Shown piece by piece: positions 58,293 to 64,000 of a stretch of DNA of 64,000 nucleotides (within the stretch, counting starts at the first letter, position 1; each line of letters starts with the position of its first letter). The notes beneath the pieces are model-generated. The model made no database searches, had not been told where the DNA came from, and was given only the letters and a program-made list of their open reading frames with translations. The DNA is taken from contig NZ_QVNQ01000009.1 in assembly GCF_003432485.1 (NCBI RefSeq), positions 124,001 through 188,000 of the forward strand. Direction: 5' to 3'. The position numbers and the translations under genes were made by a program. Source of the DNA: Actinomadura spongiicola (lineage in GTDB: Bacteria; Actinomycetota; Actinomycetes; Streptosporangiales; Streptosporangiaceae).

Positions 58293-59669
58293 TTACCCCG
58301 CGACAACACCGCCTGGCCTGCGCGCCGCGAGGTCGGGGTCGCGCGGCGCGGGACGTCCGACGCCCCGGCAGGACAGGCCCGCCTCGTCCAGGACGGACGC
58401 GTCCAGCACGTTCCGCGTGTCGATGACGGACTCGCCGAGCAGCAGCCCGGCGATCCGCTTCCAGTCCAGGTCGCGGAACTCGGGCCACTCGGTCAGGACG
58501 ACGAGCGCCGCCGCGCCGTCCGCCGCGGCGTAGGCGGTCTCCACGACGCGGATCCGGTCCCTGTCACCGGGCGGAGCATCGGACAGGGCACCGGGTAGGG
58601 GGCCGGGGACGGCGGGGTCGTGGGCGACGAGTTCCGCGCCCTCGGCGGCCATCCGCGCGGCGACGGCGAGGGCGGGCGAGTCCCGCACGTCGTCGGTTCC
58701 GGCCTTAAACGTCAGGCCGAGCAGGCCGACCCGGACCCCGGCGAACCGGCCGCCCACCGCCTCGCGGACCCGCTCGACCACCAGGTCCCGTTGCCTGGCG
58801 TTGGTGTCGATCGCGGCGCGCAGCAGCGGGAACTCCCCGCCGAGCGCCTCCGCGGACCGCAGCAGGGCGTGGGTGTCCTTCGGCAGGCACGGCCCGCCCC
58901 ACCCCGGGCCGGGCCGCAGGAACGACGTGCCGATCCGCCGGTCGTGCCCCATGCCCAGGGTCACGTCGCCGATGTCGGCGCCCGCCCGCTCGCACAGCTC
59001 CGCGATGCTGTTCACGAAGGACAGGCGGGTCGCGAGGTAGGCGTTGGACGCGTACTTGGTGATCTCCGCGCTCGCCCAGCCGGTGCGCAGGACGGGCGCG
59101 CCGAGCCCCTCGTACAGGGCGGCGACGCGGTCGGCGGCGCCGGGGTCCCGCGCCCCGATCACGATCCTGTCGGGGTTCAGGAAGTCCTCGACCGCCGACC
59201 CCTCGCGGAGGAACTCGGGGTTGGAGGCCACGGCCACGTCCGCCCGGTCCAGCAGTTCGGCGGTGCGCGCCGCCGTGCCCACCGGGACCGTCGACTTGTT
59301 CACCACGACGCAACCGGACGGCAGCAGGCCGCGAATCTCCCGCACGGCGGCCTCCACCGCGGTGAGGTCGGCGGCCCCGTCGGTTCCCATCGGCGTCGGC
59401 ACGCAGAGGAAGACGACGTCGGCGGTGGGGGCCGCGGCGGCCGCGCCGAACACGAACTTCAGCCGGCTGGTCGTGAGGCCGTCCGCGACGAGCTCGCTCA
59501 GGCCCGGTTCCCGGATGCCGGTCTGGCCGCGGGCGAGACCGTCGACCTTCGCGACGTCCACGTCGGCGCACACGACCCGGTGTCCCAGTGACGCCAGGCA
59601 CGCCGCCGTCGTCAGACCTACATGGCCCGCGCCGACCACGGCGACATTGGACTCGAACACTTCAGTCAT
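58293..59669 (-). CDS. UDP-glucose 6-dehydrogenase
   Basis: A 458-residue UDP-glucose/GDP-mannose dehydrogenase that oxidises UDP-glucose to UDP-glucuronate with two NAD+. The N-terminal Rossmann motif is VAVVGAGHVGLTTAACLASLGH. The catalytic cysteine is Cys261, in GWGGPCLPKD (usual form GFGGSCFPKD). EFLREGSAVEDFLNPDRIVIG, KYASNAYLATRLSFVNSIAELCE and LGLTFKAGTDDVRDSPAL are family blocks. GDP-mannose dehydrogenase is less likely from the sequence around the cysteine. The product could feed the uncharacterised cluster and the UXS-like enzyme at 14.4-15.3 kb. Confidence 0.9.
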   Translation of the reverse strand: MTEVFESNVAVVGAGHVGLTTAACLASLGHRVVCADVDVAKVDGLARGQTGIREPGLSELVADGLTTSRLKFVFGAAAAAPTADVVFLCVPTPMGTDGAADLTAVEAAVREIRGLLPSGCVVVNKSTVPVGTAARTAELLDRADVAVASNPEFLREGSAVEDFLNPDRIVIGARDPGAADRVAALYEGLGAPVLRTGWASAEITKYASNAYLATRLSFVNSIAELCERAGADIGDVTLGMGHDRRIGTSFLRPGPGWGGPCLPKDTHALLRSAEALGGEFPLLRAAIDTNARQRDLVVERVREAVGGRFAGVRVGLLGLTFKAGTDDVRDSPALAVAARMAAEGAELVAHDPAVPGPLPGALSDAPPGDRDRIRVVETAYAAADGAAALVVLTEWPEFRDLDWKRIAGLLLGESVIDTRNVLDASVLDEAGLSCRGVGRPAPRDPDLAARRPGGVVAG

Positions 59670-59810
59670 CCCTTCGTTGTTTCGCCGTCCCGCGACCGAG
59701 GGAAGGCCCGACCGTGCGTTCCGGTGGTGCGGCTCGGTGAGGGGGCCCGGGGAGGGGGCTCGGTCGCGGGGCGGCGCGAGTCGGGTGGGTTCGTCCGGCG
59801 CCGGGTGCGG

Positions 59811-61004
59811 CTACTCGTTCAGTGGAAGTGCCCGGATTCCCTCGTGCGGGGTGTCCTTTCCGAGGTAGTCGACCGTCTCGAAGAGGCCGATGGCGTCCAT
59901 CGGGAACCGGGCGCCCTCCTCGGCGACGAAAATGCACGGAAGGATGCGCTTGCGCTCCGACGCCCCGGCCTCACCGCTCTTGCGGATGTGCTTGTGCGTG
60001 TGGATGAGAATGGGCATGAACCCGCCGCCGAGAAACGAGCCGCTCTGCAGGATGGCGCCGCCGACGCAGTCGATCACCAGTCCCTTGCCGAGAATCGCGT
60101 CGCGTCCCTGGTAGTAGTACGACGGCGTGGTGAGCGTCCCGTGCTCCACATGGAAGACCCCGGCGGAAAGGCCGATGATCGAGCGTCCGCTGATTCGCAG
60201 GACCGACCGGTAGAAGTCCACCAGGACGGGCCGCACCCTGGCGTCGGGGAGTTTGAACTCCGGGCACAGCAGAACGATGCGCATCAGTTCCGCGAGCGTG
60301 AGCGCGGCGGCGCCGTCCGCACCGGGGAATTCCTGGTCCCAGGGGACCAGGTAGTCCGAGGGCGAGATCATGCCGGTGCCGGCGTCGTCGAGGATGAGAC
60401 GTTCCGCCTCGGACGCGGGCGCCTCCGCCCGGGGCGCGCGGCCGAGGACGCGCCGCGCGAGCAGGAAGCGGCTCTCCAGCGTCTTCGCCCGGCTGGCGGC
60501 GGTGAGGACGTCGATCCGTCCCGCGGCGGTGTCCGGAATCTCGAAGAGGTGGTCGATGCCGTCGGTGGTGACCCCGAGCTTGGTCTCGGTGGTGCGGTGC
60601 CCCAGCGGTTCGTAGGAGTCCACCGCCTCTTCGAGGTCTCCGGTGAACGGGCCGGGGCCGAAGCGCAGGAGCTCGTCCGCGGCGAGAGCCCGGTAGTCGT
60701 ACGGGATGGCCGTCGAGGTGGACAGCACGATGTCGGCCAGCGTGGCGCGGTAGCGGTCGTCGTCCAGCTCCGCGGCGGCCAGTTCCAGCGACAGGTACGG
60801 GCATTTCTCGCCGGGGCCGTGGACCCAGCTCGCCACGTAGGGGCTCTCGAACCGGCACGCCCGGCCGAACTCCTCGTAGGCGGACTCGTCGGTTCCGATG
60901 CGGCCCGCGAGCCGGGTCCGGGCGGTCTGTTCGTCGGTGACCTCGCCCAGCGTGCCGGCGGTGAGCCGTAGCAGTTCGGCGCAGTTCTGGGTCATCTGCG
61001 TCAT
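59811..61004 (-). CDS. Unrecognised protein of a putative biosynthetic cluster
   Basis: A 397-residue soluble protein that I do not recognise. It has no signal peptide or membrane helix. The N-terminal 130 residues are helical and acidic (LRLTAGTLGEVTDEQTARTRLAG, SPYVASWVHGPGEKCPYLS). The C-terminal third is rich in Gly and beta-branched residues (GLSAGVFHVEHGTLTTPSYYYQGRDAI, GKGLVIDCVGGAILQSGSF), then HTHKHIRKSG; this faintly resembles a left-handed beta-helix acyltransferase, but the repeat is not regular enough to claim it. It lies between the UDP-glucose dehydrogenase and Gfo/Idh genes. Right before its ATG is a minimal ATG-TAA frame overlapping it (ATGTAATG). Confidence 0.75.
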   Translation of the reverse strand: MTQMTQNCAELLRLTAGTLGEVTDEQTARTRLAGRIGTDESAYEEFGRACRFESPYVASWVHGPGEKCPYLSLELAAAELDDDRYRATLADIVLSTSTAIPYDYRALAADELLRFGPGPFTGDLEEAVDSYEPLGHRTTETKLGVTTDGIDHLFEIPDTAAGRIDVLTAASRAKTLESRFLLARRVLGRAPRAEAPASEAERLILDDAGTGMISPSDYLVPWDQEFPGADGAAALTLAELMRIVLLCPEFKLPDARVRPVLVDFYRSVLRISGRSIIGLSAGVFHVEHGTLTTPSYYYQGRDAILGKGLVIDCVGGAILQSGSFLGGGFMPILIHTHKHIRKSGEAGASERKRILPCIFVAEEGARFPMDAIGLFETVDYLGKDTPHEGIRALPLNE

Positions 61005-61074
61005 TACATGTTTCCCATCGTCTGAATTCTGATCGATTTTCGTTGTTTCCTCGGGCGCCGCCGTGCCGGCGTCG

Positions 61075-62109
61075 TTAGAGGGAATGGCAGAGAACGGTGG
61101 ACGTGGCCCACCCGAGTCCGGCGAGGAAACGATGCTCGGGCAGTCGCAACAGGGCGGTTCCCTCCATCGCCCTACCGAGCAGGTCGAGTTGCAGCAGCAA
61201 CGCCTCCTTGAAGTGGTTTCCCGAGATCAGGAAGTGCCGCCATGACACGGCGTCCCTGATATGGACGGCATGTTTGTTCTTGTATTCGGCGTCCGCGCCG
61301 TAATGAACCTCGAAGACGAGCGTTATGTGTTTTCCCGACATGAGTTCCACGTCCGCGAACCGGTATCTGAGGTTCTCCCCGTAGGGAATGAGCGAACGGG
61401 TGATGTGACGCTTCGCGGCGGGGTCGGAGAAGGCGAAGCCCGCGAGTTCGGGATGGCCGATGACACCGGTCGAGGACGCGTACAACTCGATCTCCGGAAG
61501 GTTCTCCGCCGACGTTTTGACCCGCATTTCGGGGGTGACCTGGGCGGGAACCGTCCGCAGGTACGTCCCGTAAAGGTCGGCCGGGAGAATCGAACGGAGC
61601 AGGCTGAGCATGTGGAAGTACTCGTAGCCCGCCTCGCCGTACTGGGTGTCGACGAATCTGCCGTTGGCGACGTCGAGCTCCCGGTTCTTGGTGAACTCGA
61701 CGGTCACCTTTCTGATCGGGTCGGCTCCGCCGTGCAGCCGCACCGACTCCGCGAACCGCCGCACGGCCCCGCTGTGGCCGTAGATGTCGTTGACCACGGT
61801 CCGGGACCTCGGGTGCCGGCGGACCAGCCGCGCGAGATCGGCGATCTCCGTCGGATAGCAGGCCGGCTTCTCCAGCAGGACCCGCGCGTCAGGTCGGCGC
61901 CGCAGGATCTCGCCGAGCACCGGAAGGTGGGCGGCGGTCGGGGTGGCGACGATCCAGGCGTCGACACGTGCCGGATCGGGCACCCGCGACGTCCGGTCGT
62001 GATCCGCGCCGCCCGCGGGGTCGACCGTGACGACCTCGTGGCCCGCCTCCCGGAGGTAGGTCGCGTGCCGCGATCCGATCGTCCCGTTCCCGACGACCAC
62101 GACCCTCAC
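61075..62109 (-). CDS. Gfo/Idh/MocA-family oxidoreductase
   Basis: A 344-residue NAD(P)-dependent oxidoreductase. It begins VVVVGNGTIGSRHATYLREAGHEVVTVDP (Rossmann fold), then DAWIVATPTAAHLPVLGEIL and VLLEKPACYPTEIADLARLV, which carries the conserved EKP of the family. The C-terminal beta-sheet domain has TVEFTKNRELDVANGRFVDTQYGEAGYEYFHM. Family members oxidise or reduce sugar and cyclitol hydroxyls. GTG at 62109 overlaps the FAD enzyme stop (GTGA). The third codon positions are noticeably less GC-rich here (for example around 61250-61500) than in most of the window. Confidence 0.87.
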   Translation of the reverse strand: MRVVVVGNGTIGSRHATYLREAGHEVVTVDPAGGADHDRTSRVPDPARVDAWIVATPTAAHLPVLGEILRRRPDARVLLEKPACYPTEIADLARLVRRHPRSRTVVNDIYGHSGAVRRFAESVRLHGGADPIRKVTVEFTKNRELDVANGRFVDTQYGEAGYEYFHMLSLLRSILPADLYGTYLRTVPAQVTPEMRVKTSAENLPEIELYASSTGVIGHPELAGFAFSDPAAKRHITRSLIPYGENLRYRFADVELMSGKHITLVFEVHYGADAEYKNKHAVHIRDAVSWRHFLISGNHFKEALLLQLDLLGRAMEGTALLRLPEHRFLAGLGWATSTVLCHSL

Positions 62110-63536
62110 GCCGACCTCACCGCCCGGAGCGCGTGGGCGGCGGCCGAACTTCCGGCCGCGCGGCCCAGGACGGCGCCCGCCATGAGGCCCGTGCCGGCCG
62201 GGTAGCCCTCGTCGTAGAGCCCGCCCACGATCACTCCGGCGGCGTACAGGCCCCCCATCGGCTCTCCCCCGCCACGGACCTCGGCGTTCGGGGTCACCGA
62301 CAGCCCGCCGTAGGTGAACGTCAGGCCGCTCACCACGGGAACGAACAGGAACGGGGGCGAGTCCAGGCGTCTGTGCGCCCGCACGGCCCCGGCGGGCGCG
62401 GTGTTCAGCCGGTCGACCTCGGCGGTGAGCCGCTCGGCGTCGATGCCGAACCGCCGGGCGCCCTCGTCGAGCGACCGCACGGTCACCGCGGCGGGGTCGC
62501 TGAGGTAGCCCGCGGGCAGCGCATCGGTGTCGAGCACCCGCCGGTCGAAGACCTGGAAGGCGATCTTCCCCGGCTGGTCCATGATCTTCTGTCCCAGCGA
62601 GACGTAGGTGAGGTTGCTGAACCCCGCCGACTCGTCGAAGAACCGGCGCCCGTCCCGGTTGACGACGATGCCGAGGGTGTGGGCGTAACGCGCCAGCCCG
62701 TGCGACTGGTGCATCTGCCCGGGGAGCACGTGGTCGGGCAGCCCGACGCCCTGCGGCGTGGCGTGGCACTTCGTCCAGTTCCCCGCGGTGTCCGCGCCGA
62801 GCGCGAGCGCCGCCTCCAGCGGTGCGCCGTCGTTGAACGGCACGCCCCGCAGTTTCACGTCCCGCCACCGGTCGCCCAGATGACGTTCGCGCTTCTGCGG
62901 GTTCCCCTCGAAGCCGCCGGAGGCCAGCACCAGCGCGTCACAGTGGAGGGGAAGCGCCTCCCCCGACCCCTGGACGAGATAGCCGCCGCGGGCGTCCCGC
63001 TCGATGTGGGTGACGGTGTTGTCGTGGTGGACGGTCCCGCCGAGCCGCTCGAACTCGGCGAAGTTGCGGGACTGCAGGCCCTGCCCGCCGCCCTCGAAGA
63101 CCACGGGCACGTCGCCCGGCAGCGGGTTCGACCTCGGTTCCCACCGCTGTCCGAACTCCCGCATCCACGCGGTGGCGCTGTTCGAGCGGCGGATGATCGA
63201 CTCGATCAGGGGACGGTCGACGCGCTCGCCGGACACCCCCAGCCAGTCGTGGAGATACTGCTCCTCGCCGTATCCCGACCATCCGGCCAGGATCTCGTCG
63301 AGTCGGTGTCTGTCCGGATCTCGGAGCAGCGTGCCGACGAACGCTCTGTCGTCCCACGAGAAGCGCATGCTCTTCGTCAGCGCGCTGTTCCCGCCGCGGA
63401 GCCGCAGTGGCGCGGAGTCGACGACCGCGACTCCGCGCGCCCCCGCCTGCAACGCCGCGATGCCCGCGCAGAGGCCCGCGTTCCCCGCCCCGACGACGAG
63501 CACCTGCCACCTGTCCGATGTGCGCTGATGTGTCAT
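62106..63536 (-). CDS. FAD-dependent oxidoreductase, fumarate reductase/tricarballylate dehydrogenase-like
   Basis: A 476-residue flavoprotein. The FAD-binding start is VLVVGAGNAGLCAGIAALQAGARGVAVVDSAP; the flavin contact GGNSALTKSMRFSWDD and the C-terminal GGLYAAGVIVGGLYDEGYPAGTGLMAGAVLGR are as in the FrdA/SdhA/TcuA flavoprotein group. LVLASGGFEGNPQKRERHLG is also typical. It should oxidise or reduce a C-C bond next to a carboxylate, or a ketosteroid-like bond. The ATG at 63536 lacks a ribosome site and an earlier start is possible. It is first in the leftward set, divergent from the SARP gene. Confidence 0.87.
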   Translation of the reverse strand: MTHQRTSDRWQVLVVGAGNAGLCAGIAALQAGARGVAVVDSAPLRLRGGNSALTKSMRFSWDDRAFVGTLLRDPDRHRLDEILAGWSGYGEEQYLHDWLGVSGERVDRPLIESIIRRSNSATAWMREFGQRWEPRSNPLPGDVPVVFEGGGQGLQSRNFAEFERLGGTVHHDNTVTHIERDARGGYLVQGSGEALPLHCDALVLASGGFEGNPQKRERHLGDRWRDVKLRGVPFNDGAPLEAALALGADTAGNWTKCHATPQGVGLPDHVLPGQMHQSHGLARYAHTLGIVVNRDGRRFFDESAGFSNLTYVSLGQKIMDQPGKIAFQVFDRRVLDTDALPAGYLSDPAAVTVRSLDEGARRFGIDAERLTAEVDRLNTAPAGAVRAHRRLDSPPFLFVPVVSGLTFTYGGLSVTPNAEVRGGGEPMGGLYAAGVIVGGLYDEGYPAGTGLMAGAVLGRAAGSSAAAHALRAVRSA

Positions 63537-63827
63537 GTGGGAAGCGTGGGGCGTCCGGTCCTCGTCCCGTCCCGGTCCCGTCCTCGCGGCGTCCCGCTCC
63601 GGAAGGACGACACCGGAACGGAGGCGGCGCGACACACGTCCGCACGTTCGGTGCCCGGGCGCCTACGCTCCGCCGTATCCGGTCGTCGCACCGGTGCCTT
63701 ACGGGAGGTATTCGTCCGCCGGACGCCGCCGGATGACTCTCTGGCAGCAAACGGCCAGGAAATCTGTTCCGCTTGCTGCGGTCATGGCACAGGTGTGGGA
63801 TGGGGAAATATCAAGACCCATGGAGGA
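63537..63827. promoter_or_regulatory. Divergent control region between FAD enzyme and SARP genes
   Basis: A 291-bp gap with no convincing gene. Two structures stand out. At 63553-63595 the tetramer GTCC recurs at 63553, 63558, 63564, 63569, 63575, 63580 and 63591, so copies fall in two sets with exact 11-bp spacing, as in SARP binding sites. At 63744-63750 and 63773-63779, GCAGCAA and TTGCTGC form an inverted repeat 22 bp apart. The sequence nearest the SARP gene is A/T-rich (GGGGAAATATCAAG). Confidence 0.5.
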
Positions 63828-64000
63828 ATGACCTTGAATTTCAAGATCCTCGGCCCGCTGGAAATTCGGGACAAAGGAAATTCGGTCGACCCCGGGCCGG
63901 CGCGCCACCAGAAAGTTCTCACCGCTTTGTTGCTGTCCGCCGATCGTGTCGTGCCGCTGCCCCGCCTGATCGACGCGGCCTGGGGCGAGAACCCGCCCGC
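63828..64000 (+). CDS. SARP-family (AfsR/DnrI/RedD-like) transcriptional activator, N-terminal fragment
   Basis: The first 57 codons of a gene cut by the window end. The translation begins MTLNFKILGPLEIRDKGN and continues PARHQKVLTALLLSADRVVPLPRLIDAAWGENPP, the winged-helix OmpR-like DNA-binding domain that starts SARP regulators; the RHQKVLTALLL and LIDAAWGE blocks are diagnostic. The ribosome site GGAGGA is 3 bp before the ATG. SARPs activate antibiotic clusters, so this gene is strong evidence that a biosynthetic cluster lies here and beyond the right edge. Confidence 0.9.
   Translation, partial: MTLNFKILGPLEIRDKGNSVDPGPARHQKVLTALLLSADRVVPLPRLIDAAWGENPP

Overview
The window comes from a very GC-rich actinomycete. 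Codons end in G or C almost throughout, GTG and TTG starts are common, and neighbouring genes often overlap by ATGA or GTGA. The gene content fits the order Streptosporangiales or a relative such as Actinomadura: MmyB-type XRE regulators, a SARP regulator, a SigB/SigF-family sigma factor, a HelD/HelR ATPase and a MctP-type symporter. The exact genus is an inference. No rRNA, tRNA, CRISPR array, transposase or integrase was seen. Both ends cut through genes.

Layout. 1-2.2 kb: an XRE regulator divergent from a DHA2-type MFS exporter. 2.2-16.7 kb: a glycan locus. Two GT2 enzymes face left. Facing right is a nearly gapless operon: carbamoyltransferase, GT2-GmhB fusion, GT9, two GT4s, GmhA, HldE, SDR, GT9 and a UXS-like NDP-sugar enzyme. 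A DUF2267 protein and a pyruvyl-transferase-like enzyme follow. 17-18.4 kb: an SRPBCC protein divergent from a SigB-family sigma factor. 18.4-23.3 kb: glpK and glpF, then a TPP enzyme coupled to a cyclase. 23.5-28 kb: a siderophore-interacting protein behind an iron box, then cyanophycinase and cyanophycin synthetase. 28-33.7 kb: a leftward catabolic operon (small ORF, pcaH, pcaG, pcaB, pcaD, pcaC, iclR, pobA) that takes 4-hydroxybenzoate to 3-oxoadipate.

33.9-49.5 kb is mostly housekeeping and accessory genes: ECF sigma factor, universal stress protein, second adenylate kinase, HelR-like ATPase, SDR, TetR regulator with a clear inverted-repeat operator, esterase, PuuD-like hydrolase, flavohemoprotein, MmyB regulator, DUF1266 protein, adenosine deaminase, WYL regulator, ChaB-like protein, SDR and a tiny GPGG membrane protein. 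49.7-54 kb: a fused trpEG gene behind a Trp attenuator (leader peptide with three consecutive Trp codons, then an intrinsic terminator), divergent from a DUF3311/MctP monocarboxylate uptake pair. 54.3-57.1 kb: a secreted GH20 hexosaminidase.

57.2-64 kb looks like the edge of a biosynthetic cluster. A leftward set (FAD dehydrogenase, Gfo/Idh/MocA oxidoreductase, a protein I do not recognise, UDP-glucose dehydrogenase, TetR, cupin) is divergent from a SARP regulator cut by the right end. This region and the heptose/carbamoyl locus are the most likely places for undescribed chemistry. The Trp attenuator is the clearest regulatory element.
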